From: an uncultured Lachnospiraceae bacterium
GTDB lineage: Bacteria; Bacillota; Clostridia; Lachnospirales; Lachnospiraceae
Direction: 5' to 3'
Length of the DNA stretch: 64,000 nucleotides
Assembly (NCBI GenBank): GCA_910576975.1
Contig: CAJTJY010000011.1
Location: 37,697-101,696, forward strand
Positions 7,740 to 16,699 of this stretch are shown here, piece by piece. Made by a program: the position numbers and the translations under genes. Position 1 is the first letter of the stretch; each line of letters starts with the position of its first letter. Below the pieces are notes generated by a model that made no database searches, was not told where the DNA came from, and worked only from the letters and a program-made list of their open reading frames with translations.

Positions 7740-8897
7740 TTATTTTCCTAGAATGTGGGATTTAACAGCCTGGCTGACAACCTGCGCCACACGGGGGTCA
7801 AAAGCTTCTGGCATAATGAAATCCTCATGCAATTGTTCTGGGGACACCAGGCTTGCAATTGCTTCTGCGGCGGCAAGTTTCATTTCTTCTGTGATTTGCG
7901 AAGCGCGTCCCTCAAGCGCCCCTTTGAAGATTCCTGGAAAAGCAACCACATTATTGATCTGATTGGGAAAATCACTTCGTCCAGTGCCGATAATTCTTAC
8001 GCCGGCAGCTTTTGCAGCGTCTGGAAGGATCTCAGGAACTGGGTTTGCCATGGCGAATATGATAGCATCTGAATTCATGGAAGCAGCCATCTCTGGCGTC
8101 ACAATGTTAGGTGCCGAAACGCCGATGAAAATATCGGCGCCATTTAAAGCGTCTGCAAGGGTTCCTGTCTTCTGTTCCAGGTTGGTGACGGCTGTCATTT
8201 TTTGCTGCATCCAGTTCAACTCTGGGTAATCTTTCCCTATGATGCCTAGGCGGTCGCACATGGTAATATTGCAAAACCCATAGCTAAGAAGAAGCTTTGT
8301 GATTGCAATTCCGGCAGAACCTGCGCCGTTGACTACGACTTTGCAGTTCTCTTTCTCTTTGCCGACAATTTTTAATGCGTTGATGATTCCGGCAAGCACC
8401 ACGATAGCGGTTCCATGCTGGTCATCATGGAATACGGGAATAGAAAGCGTTTTTTTCAGGCGTTCTTCAATCTCAAAGCAGCGGGGCGCAGAAATATCTT
8501 CTAAATTAATGCCGCCAAAACCAGGCGCAAGGCAGGTGACAGTTTTGATAATCTCTTCCGTGTCTTGCGTGTCAAGACAGATAGGCACGGCGTTGATACC
8601 TGCAAATTCTTTAAATAGCACGCATTTTCCTTCCATTACCGGCATTGCGGCATAGGGACCGATATTGCCAAGCCCCAAAACGGCGCTTCCGTCGGAGACA
8701 ACGGCTACCGTGTTGCCTTTCATTGTATAATGATAGGCTTCTTGTGGGTTTTGGGCAATGACTTTGCAGGGTTCCGCCACGCCGGGCGTGTAGGCGATGG
8801 ATAGATCCTCCCGAGATTTTACCGGGGATTTTGCTGTAATTTCCAGCTTTCCTTTCCATTCTTTATGTAAAAATATTGCTTTTTCTTGTAAGGTCAT
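7740..8897 (-). CDS. NAD(P)-dependent malic enzyme, short form
   Basis: A 385-residue malic enzyme that converts malate to pyruvate and CO2 while reducing NAD(P). It shows YTPGVAEPC at the N-terminus, the catalytic region around VLGLGNIGPYAAMPVMEGK, and the Rossmann motif VNGAGSAGIAI. It lacks the phosphotransacetylase-like extension of long MaeB proteins. An in-frame ATG at 8909 exists, but the GGAGGA ribosome site lies between it and ATG 8897, so the shorter form is preferred. The gene is the first of a three-gene operon. Its long leader carries one copy of the repeated leader motif described at 8900-8942. Confidence 0.9.
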   Translation of the reverse strand: MTLQEKAIFLHKEWKGKLEITAKSPVKSREDLSIAYTPGVAEPCKVIAQNPQEAYHYTMKGNTVAVVSDGSAVLGLGNIGPYAAMPVMEGKCVLFKEFAGINAVPICLDTQDTEEIIKTVTCLAPGFGGINLEDISAPRCFEIEERLKKTLSIPVFHDDQHGTAIVVLAGIINALKIVGKEKENCKVVVNGAGSAGIAITKLLLSYGFCNITMCDRLGIIGKDYPELNWMQQKMTAVTNLEQKTGTLADALNGADIFIGVSAPNIVTPEMAASMNSDAIIFAMANPVPEILPDAAKAAGVRIIGTGRSDFPNQINNVVAFPGIFKGALEGRASQITEEMKLAAAEAIASLVSPEQLHEDFIMPEAFDPRVAQVVSQAVKSHILGK

Positions 8898-8899
8898 AA

Positions 8900-8942
8900 T
8901 TTCCTCCATTCTGTGAGCTTTTCAACACAAACAGGTAGTTTC
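8900..8942 (-). repeat. Leader repeat, copy 1 (before malic enzyme)
   Basis: Read on the minus strand it contains ACTACCTGTTTGTG, then a short loop, then CACAGAATGGAGGA, which includes the ribosome site of the malic enzyme gene. The TGTG/CACA pair can form only a weak stem in this copy. The first hairpin seen in the addA and hydC copies is missing. Confidence 0.65.
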
Positions 8943-9084
8943 TGCGATGCTTTCCTGTATGTCGCGGATATTTTATCACGATCATGCAGATGTTGGGGCA
9001 AGGCCTTATAATGCCTTGATTTAGCGGCAAAACTGGGGAGTGCTCTCGTTTTTACCGTTGTTTTTATGCCCTGTGAACAGTAAC

Positions 9085-9113
9085 ACTATAGCATGAAAAA
9101 AAATACAAATCAA
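9085..9113 (-). promoter_or_regulatory. Predicted promoter of the malic enzyme operon
   Basis: On the minus strand TTGATT (9108-9113) and TATAGT (9085-9090) are separated by 17 bases. Transcription would start near 9078, giving a leader of about 180 bases. That leader contains the CAAGGC/GCCTTG hairpin near 9000 and the leader repeat. Confidence 0.5.
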
Positions 9114-9146
9114 GAAAAAGCACTTCCTATTTAGAAAATTATGGTG

Positions 9147-9152
9147 TATAAT
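9147..9152 (+). promoter_or_regulatory. Probable -10 box of the rho promoter
   Basis: A perfect TATAAT lies 74 bases before the rho start. The hexamer 17 bases upstream (TTCCTA) is a poor -35. The leader contains a small TGTCAG/CTGACA dyad. Confidence 0.4.
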
Positions 9153-9225
9153 GAACCCATTATGAAATCAGTCATTGTCAGCTCTGACATAGATTCCCAA
9201 TTATGACAGTCAAAAGGAGAAATAT

Positions 9226-10776
9226 ATGAGAGAAAAGTATGAAAGTTTATCAGTAACAGTATTACGGGATGTGGCAAAATCCAGGGGATTAAAACACCTT
9301 TCAGGATTGAAAAAAAGGGAGCTGGTGGACCTGATGCTGAAAGAAGATGAAAAAGAAGCGAATGCACAGAAAGAAGCAGGCGCTGATATCGGAAAGGAAG
9401 AAAAAGAGGCAGAAAGGGCAGAGGAGCGGAAACTAACAGAAAAAGAAGAGAGTAAGGAAGCGGGCAAGATAGAAGAGCAGAAAGAACAGACAGAAGAGAA
9501 AAAAGAACAGGCAGAAGAAAAAACGGACGGACGGACTTCTTTCCAACGGGACAACCGCAATGACCGGCTAGAAAGAAATCCCAGGGCGGACAGGAAAACA
9601 GCCAAAATAATTACTTCAGATGGTATTGAGATTGATAATCCGGAACTTGACAGCGGCATCAGTGCGCATGGAATTCTTGAAGTCATGCCGGATGGTTATG
9701 GATTTATCAGATGTGAAAATTATCTGCCAGGGGAACATGACGTTTATGTATCCCCCTCTCAGATCCGCAAGTTCGGTCTTAAGACCGGGGACATTATCAA
9801 TGGAAACACAAGGGTTAAGACGCAGCAGGAGAAATTCAGCGCTCTATTGTATATCCGCAGCATCAATGGCTGTCATCCTTCCGAAATCCTGCGCCGCCCT
9901 AATTTTGAGGATTTGACCCCGGTTTTTCCAAATGAGCGAGTGCGGTTAGAGACGGACAAGGGCGCAGTGGCCATGCGCATCATGGATTTGGTTTCCCCGA
10001 TTGGAAAAGGACAAAGAGGCATGATCGTGTCGCCGCCGAAAGCAGGAAAGACTACTTTGCTAAAGCAGGTGGCAAAGGCTGTAACGAGGAACAATCCCAA
10101 TATGCATTTGATTATCCTGCTTATTGACGAGCGTCCAGAGGAGGTCACAGATATTAAGGAAGCGATTGAAGGCAAGAATGTGGAGGTGATTTACTCTACC
10201 TTTGACGAGCTTCCTGAGCACCATAAACGAGTGTCGGAGATGGTGATTGAGCGTGCCAGACGCCTGGTAGAACATAAGAAAGACGTTATGATTCTTTTGG
10301 ACAGCATTACCCGTCTTGCAAGGGCGTATAACTTGATTGTTCCTCCCAGTGGAAGAACCCTGTCCGGTGGTATCGATCCGGCGGCATTACATATGCCGAA
10401 ACGGTTTTTCGGCGCTGCCCGGAATATGCGGGAAGGCGGAAGCATTACCATTCTTGCCACAGCCCTAGTGGATACCGGGAGCCGGATGGACGACGTGATT
10501 TATGAAGAATTTAAAGGAACGGGAAATATGGAGCTGATTTTGGACCGCAAGCTGTCAGAACGCCGTATATTCCCGGCGGTGGATATTGTAAAGTCAGGAA
10601 CGAGAAGAGAGGATTTGCTTTTGAACCGGGAGGAGCAAGAAGCGGTGGAAATTATGCGTCGCGCGATCAATGGAATGAAAGCGGACGAAGCAGTGGAGAG
10701 CATCTTAAATCTTTTTGTGCGTACCAGCAATAACCGTGAATTTTGCCAAACGGTCAAAAAAACAAAGCTTTTATAA
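9226..10776 (+). CDS. rho: Transcription termination factor Rho
   Basis: A 516-residue Rho protein, the hexameric RNA helicase that ends transcription. Domains in order: an N-terminal Rho_N helical domain (residues 1-45), a highly charged Lys/Glu-rich insertion (about 45-125), the RNA-binding cold-shock domain (about 140-210, GYGFIRCENYLPGEHDVYV), and the ATPase core with Walker A (PPKAGKTTLL), Walker B (MILLDSITRLARAYN) and arginine-finger regions. It is about 100 residues longer than E. coli Rho because of the charged insertion. GGAGA precedes ATG 9226. rpmE follows with its own promoter, a common arrangement in Firmicutes. Confidence 0.96.
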   Translation: MREKYESLSVTVLRDVAKSRGLKHLSGLKKRELVDLMLKEDEKEANAQKEAGADIGKEEKEAERAEERKLTEKEESKEAGKIEEQKEQTEEKKEQAEEKTDGRTSFQRDNRNDRLERNPRADRKTAKIITSDGIEIDNPELDSGISAHGILEVMPDGYGFIRCENYLPGEHDVYVSPSQIRKFGLKTGDIINGNTRVKTQQEKFSALLYIRSINGCHPSEILRRPNFEDLTPVFPNERVRLETDKGAVAMRIMDLVSPIGKGQRGMIVSPPKAGKTTLLKQVAKAVTRNNPNMHLIILLIDERPEEVTDIKEAIEGKNVEVIYSTFDELPEHHKRVSEMVIERARRLVEHKKDVMILLDSITRLARAYNLIVPPSGRTLSGGIDPAALHMPKRFFGAARNMREGGSITILATALVDTGSRMDDVIYEEFKGTGNMELILDRKLSERRIFPAVDIVKSGTRREDLLLNREEQEAVEIMRRAINGMKADEAVESILNLFVRTSNNREFCQTVKKTKLL

Positions 10777-10794
10777 CTATTTTAATAAAAAATC

Positions 10795-10823
10795 TTGCAT
10801 ATGGCATCAATATGTGCTACAAT
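10795..10823 (+). promoter_or_regulatory. Predicted rpmE promoter
   Basis: TTGCAT (10795-10800) and TACAAT (10818-10823) are separated by 17 bases, in the rho-rpmE gap. Confidence 0.5.
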
Positions 10824-10904
10824 GATAAAGCTGTTGCGTAGGCAATCGTACAAGCAGGAAAATCGATTAATAGATTTGAAATATAGAATGAAGAGGTGAA
10901 AATC

Positions 10905-11111
10905 ATGAGAGAAGGAATCCATCCGGCATATCATCAGGCGACGGTAACATGCAACTGTGGGAATACTTTTGTAACAGGTTCTACAAAGGAAGATATCCAT
11001 GTTGAGATTTGTTCCAAATGCCATCCGTTCTACACCGGACAGCAGAAAGCTGCTCAGGCTCGCGGACGTATTGATAAGTTCAACAGGAGATATGGTCTGA
11101 ACAATCAGTAA
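10905..11111 (+). CDS. rpmE: 50S ribosomal protein L31, zinc-binding form
   Basis: A 68-residue L31 of the large ribosomal subunit. It begins MREGIHPAYH and has four cysteines (CNC near residue 13, then CSKC), so it is the zinc-containing form rather than the zinc-free paralogue. ATG 10905 is chosen over the in-frame ATG at 10896 because the AGAGGTG ribosome site lies between them and the family begins at this residue. A strong terminator follows. Confidence 0.95.
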   Translation: MREGIHPAYHQATVTCNCGNTFVTGSTKEDIHVEICSKCHPFYTGQQKAAQARGRIDKFNRRYGLNNQ

Positions 11112-11136
11112 GAAAACAGGCGGTTAGGTTCAACCG

Positions 11137-11174
11137 AAAGAGGATGTCTTTTTATGGGGGCATCCTCTTTTTAT
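11137..11174 (+). terminator. Rho-independent terminator after rpmE
   Basis: AAAGAGGATG (11137-11146) pairs with CATCCTCTTT (11161-11170), followed by a T-rich run. Confidence 0.8.
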
Positions 11175-11261
11175 CTTATAGGAAAACTCTATTGACGCTA
11201 AAGCGTAAAGGCTTTTTTGCTATAGAATGAAAATCATCAGTTTAGAAAGGAAGTGAGTCGT

Positions 11262-12185
11262 TTGGCATATTCTGGGATCGGCGGTCAGGCTGTGATGGAA
11301 GGCGTGATGATGAAGTATAAAAATAACTACGCTGTGGCAGTGCGTAAACCAGATCATGAGATTATAGTGGAGACAAGGACATATCATGGCATCTGCAAAA
11401 ATGAAACGCTGAGAAATTTCATTTTTATCAGAGGAATCATCAATTTTATCGAGTCCATGATATTAGGCATGTCGACGCTTACTTTTTCAGCTTCTTTTTT
11501 CGAGGAAGAGCAATGCGAAGAAGAGAAACCTAAAAATGAGAAGAAAGAAAAGGCGCAAATGGGAATTACCATTGCCTTGTCTGTAATACTTGCCGTGACA
11601 ATTTTCATGGTGCTTCCTTTTTATGCGTCCTTATTTTTCCAGAAATTGATTTCGTCAAAGACGATGGTAATTTTGATTGAGGGAGTCTTACGGCTGTTGG
11701 TTTTTCTGGGTTATATTTTACTTATTTCCCAGATGAAGGATATCCGCCGGGTATTTATGTATCATGGCGCGGAACATAAGTGTATTAACTGCCTGGAACA
11801 TGGAATGGATCTGACCGTGGAAAATGTCAAAGCCAGTTCCAGAGAGCATAAGCGATGCGGCACAAGCTTTCTGTTTTTTGTGGTAATCATATCTATTATC
11901 GCCACGATGTTTATCCGGGTGGACGCAAGGGTCTTGCGCTTGGTTCTGAGGATTGCGATTATCCCGCTGGTGGCGGCGGTTTCCTACGAGTTCATCCGTC
12001 TGGCAGGCAGGAGTGAAAATCCAATTATTTGCTTGTTAAGTAAACCAGGCTTGTGGATGCAGAAGCTGACGACCAAAGAGCCAGACGAGGAGATGATCGA
12101 GGTAGGGATTGCTTCCGTGGAGGCAGTGTTTGACTGGAAAGAGTATCTTGCAAGTATGAGGGTTGAGAAGAGGGAAGCGTCATGA
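11262..12185 (+). CDS. DUF1385 family membrane protein
   Basis: A 307-residue protein with the family signature SGIGGQAVMEGVMM near the N-terminus and YHGAEHKCINCLEHG in the middle. It has about four hydrophobic segments, including two around residues 100-160 and two around 200-240. The biochemical role is unestablished; in Clostridia and Bacilli the gene commonly sits beside rpmE, prmC and prfA, as here. TTG 11262 is chosen because AAGGA lies about ten bases upstream and the conserved sequence starts there; GTG 11253 is too close to that site. It overlaps prmC by four bases (ATGA). Confidence 0.85.
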   Translation: MAYSGIGGQAVMEGVMMKYKNNYAVAVRKPDHEIIVETRTYHGICKNETLRNFIFIRGIINFIESMILGMSTLTFSASFFEEEQCEEEKPKNEKKEKAQMGITIALSVILAVTIFMVLPFYASLFFQKLISSKTMVILIEGVLRLLVFLGYILLISQMKDIRRVFMYHGAEHKCINCLEHGMDLTVENVKASSREHKRCGTSFLFFVVIISIIATMFIRVDARVLRLVLRIAIIPLVAAVSYEFIRLAGRSENPIICLLSKPGLWMQKLTTKEPDEEMIEVGIASVEAVFDWKEYLASMRVEKREAS

Positions 12186-13018
12186 CATATGAAACGGCGT
12201 TGAGTAATGGAAAGAAAGTATTAAAAGATGCCGGGATTATGGAATGTGATCTGGATGCCTGGTATCTTATGGAATATGTGTGCAAGATTGACAGAAGCTG
12301 GTATTATCTTCATAATTTCGAGGAAATGGAAGAGATAAATTACCAGGAATATTGTTTGCTTCTTAAGAAGCGGTCAGAGCGGATTCCATTGCAGTATATC
12401 ACGGGAAGCCAGGAATTCATGGGGTTGAAATTTAAAGTCAATTCCCATGTGCTGATTCCTAGGCAGGATACGGAGACTTTGGTGGAGGAAGCCGTAAAAA
12501 GACTGGAAGCTGGCATGGAAGTACTGGATATGTGCACGGGTACTGGCTGCGTGATTATCAGCATTTTGAAGCAAAAAAAGATTGTTGCAACTGCAAGCGA
12601 CATATCAAAGCAGGCCCTTTTGCTTGCCAAAGAAAATGCAAAGAAAAATCAGGTGGAAGTGAATCTGGTGCGAAGCGACTTGTTTAACAATATTAATGGA
12701 AGATACGATATGATTGTCGCCAATCCTCCTTATATCCCCACAGGCGTGATTGGAACGCTAATGCCTGAAGTCAGGATTTTTGAGCCAATAGAGGCTTTGG
12801 ACGGCAAGGAAGACGGCATGTTTTTTCATCGTGAAATTATCCAAAATGGGAGAAGGTTTTTGAAATCCAACGGATATCTTTGTTTGGAGATTGGGCATGA
12901 CCAGGGAGGCAGGACGGCGTTTCTCATGGAGGAACATGGATACCGGAATATTAAAGTGATAAAAGATCTTGCTGGAAATCAAAGGGTAGTCTGCGGAAAC
13001 CTGCCGGCAGTGAAATAG
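12182..13018 (+). CDS. prmC: Peptide chain release factor N5-glutamine methyltransferase
   Basis: A 278-residue SAM-dependent enzyme that methylates the glutamine of the GGQ motif in release factors. An N-terminal helical domain binds the factor. The methyltransferase fold has motif I DMCTGTGCVIISIL and the catalytic NPPY motif (ANPPYIPTGV). Its target gene prfA lies 14 bases downstream, and its start overlaps the DUF1385 stop, so translation is probably coupled. Confidence 0.95.
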   Translation: MTYETALSNGKKVLKDAGIMECDLDAWYLMEYVCKIDRSWYYLHNFEEMEEINYQEYCLLLKKRSERIPLQYITGSQEFMGLKFKVNSHVLIPRQDTETLVEEAVKRLEAGMEVLDMCTGTGCVIISILKQKKIVATASDISKQALLLAKENAKKNQVEVNLVRSDLFNNINGRYDMIVANPPYIPTGVIGTLMPEVRIFEPIEALDGKEDGMFFHREIIQNGRRFLKSNGYLCLEIGHDQGGRTAFLMEEHGYRNIKVIKDLAGNQRVVCGNLPAVK

Positions 13019-13032
13019 AAAGGAAGAGATGT

Positions 13033-14106
13033 ATGTTTGATAAATTAGAGGATATTCTTTTTCGATTTGATGAAATCATGAATCAGTTGAGCGAGCCGGA
13101 CGTGGCGAATGATACCAATCGTTTCCGAAAGCTGATGAAGGAGCAAAGCGATCTTTCTCCGATTGTGGAAGCTTATAAAGAATACAAGCAGGAAAAGCAA
13201 AATATTGAGGATTCCCTTGCGATGTTGGAGGAAGAAAATGACGAAGAACTCAGAGAGCTTGCCAAGGAAGAACTCAATGGCTCCAGAGAAAAGGTGGAAG
13301 TGGTGGAAAACAGGCTGAAAATATTGCTGTTGCCCAAGGATCCCAATGATGATAAGAATGTAATTGTAGAAATCCGTGCTGGCGCAGGCGGCGACGAGGC
13401 GGCGTTATTTGCGGCGGAGATCTACCGGATGTATGTGCATTTTGCGGAGGGGCGCCGCTGGAAAGTGGAGACCATGGAATGCGAAGAGATCGGCATTGGA
13501 GGAATGAAGAACGTTACCTTTATGATCACCGGGCAGGGGGCGTATTCTGTGATGAAATACGAATCCGGGGTGCATCGGGTGCAGCGTGTGCCAGAGACGG
13601 AATCCGGCGGACGCATCCACACCTCTACGATTACCGTCGCAGTAATGCCAGAGGCGGAGGACGTGGACGTGGTCATTGATGAAAAAGACATCCGGATTGA
13701 TGTGATGCGCGCTTCTGGAAACGGCGGCCAATGTGTCAATACCACGGATTCTGCCGTGCGGCTGACGCATTATCCTACGGGAATCGTGATCTACAGCCAG
13801 ACAGAAAAATCTCAGCTTCAGAATAAGGAGAAAGCTTTTGCGCTGCTTCGTGCCAAGCTCTATGATATCGAATGCCAGAAACAGCACGACGCAGAGGCAG
13901 AGGCGCGGAGGAGCCAGATCGGCACAGGAGACCGCTCAGAGAAAATTAGAACTTATAATTTTCCTCAGGGACGTGTCACGGATCATCGAATTAACTTGAC
14001 GCTTTATAAACTTGATAAAGTGATGAACGGGGATATCCAAGAAATCGTGGACGCCTGTATTGCGGCCGACCAGGCGGCGAAGCTGACGAAGATGGGTGAG
14101 AGCTAA
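13033..14106 (+). CDS. prfA: Peptide chain release factor 1
   Basis: A 357-residue RF1 that reads UAA and UAG stop codons and triggers peptide release. The codon-recognition tripeptide is PET (RVPETESGGRIHTST). The GGQ motif is in SGNGGQCVNTTDSAVR. Length and C-terminal helix are normal for the family. GGAAGAGATGT precedes ATG 13033. This call is secure because RF2 would carry an SPF motif in place of PxT. Confidence 0.96.
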   Translation: MFDKLEDILFRFDEIMNQLSEPDVANDTNRFRKLMKEQSDLSPIVEAYKEYKQEKQNIEDSLAMLEEENDEELRELAKEELNGSREKVEVVENRLKILLLPKDPNDDKNVIVEIRAGAGGDEAALFAAEIYRMYVHFAEGRRWKVETMECEEIGIGGMKNVTFMITGQGAYSVMKYESGVHRVQRVPETESGGRIHTSTITVAVMPEAEDVDVVIDEKDIRIDVMRASGNGGQCVNTTDSAVRLTHYPTGIVIYSQTEKSQLQNKEKAFALLRAKLYDIECQKQHDAEAEARRSQIGTGDRSEKIRTYNFPQGRVTDHRINLTLYKLDKVMNGDIQEIVDACIAADQAAKLTKMGES

Positions 14107-14163
14107 GAGAGATTGGGTAACTTTTATATAAGCTGAACAATAGGAACTTGAATAAATGTGGGA

Positions 14164-14197
14164 AAAAGACAGTCACGGATGATCGGCTGTCTTTTTT
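14164..14197 (+). terminator. Rho-independent terminator after prfA
   Basis: AAAAGACAG (14164-14172) pairs with CTGTCTTTT (14187-14195) and runs into T residues. It closes the DUF1385-prmC-prfA operon. Confidence 0.8.
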
Positions 14198-14429
14198 GTA
14201 TTTGCGCGCCATGGGTGCGCTCTAATGGGAATAAGTCCTGAACATGTCCAGGTAGTGGGAAAATTAATTAAACTTCCATTCTGCTTGATTGCGGATGTAT
14301 TGGGCTGTGTGGTATACTTATGATACATAATTAGAAGAAGTTGTGTTATAAAAATGGGTACATATGGCAAAATCTATACATTCAAGATAAAAATATCAAT
14401 TTTAAAGAAACGTAAAAGGGGCGATAGGA
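14198..14429. other. Intergenic stretch before the AbiH gene
   Basis: Nothing coding was seen. Base composition becomes strongly AT-rich from about 14330 onward, marking the border between the core translation genes and the defence region. Confidence 0.4.
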
Positions 14430-16271
14430 ATGGATATATTGATGATAGGGAATGGGTTTGATATAGAACATGGTTTGCCGACAACATATGCAGATTTTCT
14501 TCAATTTGTTGAGAGATTTAATTATTTGTATACAATGGCAAAAATAAAATTTTATACAGAAAGTAAAATAGAAGATGAATATTTAAGATTTATAATTGAG
14601 AATCCTGAAACAAATGCTGATAAAGCGTTACATGAATATTTAAAGGATAATATTTGGATTGATCATTTAAAAAGGGCATATAAAGAGCATTTAAAAAATA
14701 AAGAAGATTGGATTGATTTTGAGAGTGAGATTTCACAGGTAATTCAGAATGTGGATGAATTATATCATGCGTATATGGAAAAAGACGAGGAATTTTATGT
14801 AGCTAAGATAAATCATTGCAGGGGAAAACTGCCAGGAAGTTTTTTAAAATATTTGCCTCATGGAAATGGAATAGGAAACCTTATTTCCATTATGCAGAAA
14901 GATTTGAACAGGTTGATCGGGGCTTTAGAGATTTATATTATTGATTACATAGACAACTGGGGAAGAATTGAATATTATAATCCTGATATAGACGCAATCC
15001 ACCCAGATGCAATTCTTTCTTTTAATTATTCCAATAGATGGAAGCGGGTCTATGAATATAACAGGGAAAATGTAAAATATAGTTTTATCCATGGAAAGGC
15101 ACGGAGTACGCCATATGTATTTTGCATGGATGAGTGTATTGATAAAAACCAGATGGTACTTGGCATTGATGAGTATCTTTCAAAAGATAGAAAAAACAAA
15201 GAAGTGGAATTTATTGCGTTTAAAAAATATTACCAGCGCATTTATAAGAAAACAGGGAATGAGTACAAATCATGGCTTGTAGAAATTGATAAAGAGAGGA
15301 AAGAGGGAAAGAAAAAAGAAAATAAGCTATACATTTTTGGGCATTCTCTGGATGTGACAGATGGAGATATTTTAAAAGAGATGATAGAACATGACGGGAT
15401 TCATACAATCATATTTTATAAAGATAAAGCAAGGCTTGGACAGCAGATTACAAATTTAGTCAAAGTTTTTGGACCGGAGAAGGTAATTCAGTATGTTTAT
15501 GGAAATAATCCAATAATTGAGTTTCGCCAGCAGAAACGCAGGGAAGAAATTCATGGGAGTACATTTGAAATTGTTTCAGACATGGTAAAGTTTGACAATT
15601 TTTATAAATATAAAGGTGGAGATCTCGAAAACATGATCTTAAAAATTGAAAGGAAAATAAAAGAGAAAGATCTGAGATATTTTTGTTCGCAGGAAAAGGT
15701 TATTTTTCTTTATGATAGTTTTCAAAGGCACGGTTTAGGAAAGAAATATGCAAAGGAGCTTTTAGAGATTGCTGATAGTCTGAGAGATACAAAATTCATA
15801 GTTAAAGAACCAATACAGTTTAAGTATGAAAATTGGCAATATTTGGATTATGATAATTCATGGGTATGTGACATGCTTACTAAAAAATTTATTGAAACTG
15901 TGAACAAACATAACAGGGAAAATTTTACTTTAGACGATTTTTGGGAAAATGTTACTACATGGGATGATATTATGGAAAGTTACAGGCAAATTGCAAACGG
16001 TTCAAAGGAGATTGAAAAGAACAAGTATATAGAAATTCTCAAAGATGTCCTGAGCATGTATAAGCATTCTTATGGGAATATGGAAGAAATGTGGAGTTTT
16101 CTAATAAAATTGTCGAGAGGGGTGGCAAAAAAAATATCAAGGGAAGCATTGGACGAATTGCTCCTATACACAGAAAGCAGTTGGGAAATCTGCAATTATA
16201 CGCACTTGCAACGTGAAATAGAAAAATATGATTATTTTAGTGAGCAGGAAAAATGTGTCGAACAATTTTGA
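14430..16271 (+). CDS. AbiH family abortive infection protein
   Basis: A 613-residue protein. The N-terminus (ILMIGNGFDIEHGLPTTYAD) and the central YIFGHSLDVTDGDILKEMI are hallmarks of AbiH proteins, which protect against phages; the mechanism is poorly known. The last 230 residues extend beyond the usual AbiH core and look helical with no motif I recognise. The gene is much richer in A and T than its left-hand neighbours, which suggests horizontal origin. GGGGCGATAGG precedes ATG 14430. It sits between the core operon and a type I restriction system, so this looks like a defence island. Confidence 0.85.
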   Translation: MDILMIGNGFDIEHGLPTTYADFLQFVERFNYLYTMAKIKFYTESKIEDEYLRFIIENPETNADKALHEYLKDNIWIDHLKRAYKEHLKNKEDWIDFESEISQVIQNVDELYHAYMEKDEEFYVAKINHCRGKLPGSFLKYLPHGNGIGNLISIMQKDLNRLIGALEIYIIDYIDNWGRIEYYNPDIDAIHPDAILSFNYSNRWKRVYEYNRENVKYSFIHGKARSTPYVFCMDECIDKNQMVLGIDEYLSKDRKNKEVEFIAFKKYYQRIYKKTGNEYKSWLVEIDKERKEGKKKENKLYIFGHSLDVTDGDILKEMIEHDGIHTIIFYKDKARLGQQITNLVKVFGPEKVIQYVYGNNPIIEFRQQKRREEIHGSTFEIVSDMVKFDNFYKYKGGDLENMILKIERKIKEKDLRYFCSQEKVIFLYDSFQRHGLGKKYAKELLEIADSLRDTKFIVKEPIQFKYENWQYLDYDNSWVCDMLTKKFIETVNKHNRENFTLDDFWENVTTWDDIMESYRQIANGSKEIEKNKYIEILKDVLSMYKHSYGNMEEMWSFLIKLSRGVAKKISREALDELLLYTESSWEICNYTHLQREIEKYDYFSEQEKCVEQF

Positions 16272-16361
16272 ATAATAAGAATTTATGACAGAATCCTAAA
16301 ATGGGAAATGGGTGTCAATTTTTACATCTTTCTATATATATTTAAATAATGAAAAATATTG

Positions 16362-16390
16362 TTGTAGAGTGCCAAAAGATGCGTTATAAT
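16362..16390 (+). promoter_or_regulatory. Predicted promoter of the small toxin gene
   Basis: TTGTAG (16362-16367) and TATAAT (16385-16390) are separated by 17 bases. Confidence 0.6.
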
Positions 16391-16424
16391 CTCAAAAGAG
16401 CAATCGTGTTACAGGGTGTGTTGA

Positions 16425-16446
16425 CCTCATTCTAAAGAGAATGGGG
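16425..16446 (+). promoter_or_regulatory. Leader hairpin masking the toxin ribosome site
   Basis: CCTCATTCT (16425-16433) pairs with AGAATGGGG (16438-16446) around an AAAG loop. The right arm contains the G-rich Shine-Dalgarno stretch of the gene that starts at 16455. Such masking is typical of type I toxin mRNAs. Confidence 0.5.
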
Positions 16447-16454
16447 GTGATGCT

Positions 16455-16550
16455 ATGAAAAATCCGAATGGTTTTGATTTTAAAGATTTAATGACCTTTG
16501 GGTTATTTATTTTAGCATTGCTTACATTCGTGTTTACGTTTTGCAAGTAG
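16455..16550 (+). CDS. Small holin-like peptide, candidate type I toxin
   Basis: A 31-residue peptide with a short polar start (MKNPNGFDFKDLMTF), one membrane helix (GLFILALLTFVFTF) and a CK end. This is the form of the putative holin-like type I toxins of Firmicutes, which insert into the membrane when overproduced. Supporting context: a good promoter with correct spacing, a leader hairpin over the ribosome site, a terminator-like hairpin at 16618-16645, and a convergent antisense transcription unit over its 3' end. Toxicity is inferred; the peptide is too short for a certain family call. Confidence 0.6.
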   Translation: MKNPNGFDFKDLMTFGLFILALLTFVFTFCK

Positions 16551-16560
16551 TCATACATAG

Positions 16561-16652
16561 CAAAAAACCACCCTGATACTTTGGACGGTTAAGGGTGGCT
16601 TTGCTATTCTTCCAATTGGTCAACCCCTTGTGGGCGGTTGCTTTTTCTTTGT
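16561..16652 (-). ncRNA. Candidate antisense antitoxin RNA
   Basis: On the minus strand TTGCAA (16682-16687) and TATATT (16659-16664) form a promoter with 17-base spacing. A terminator follows at 16561-16599, where CCACCCT and AGGGTGG pair and end in six T residues. The predicted RNA is about 90 bases and is fully complementary to the 3' untranslated part of the toxin mRNA, including its own terminator hairpin. This matches the TxpA/RatA-like arrangement. Ends are estimates. Confidence 0.5.
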
Positions 16653-16699
16653 GCCTATAATATAGCATATCTTGACTTTGTTTGCAAGGCATTTTTTCT

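Noticed and set aside
9210..9686. Minus-strand frame of 158 codons rich in Ser and Phe
   Set aside because: It is the complement of the Lys/Glu-rich part of rho, whose composition lacks stops on the other strand.
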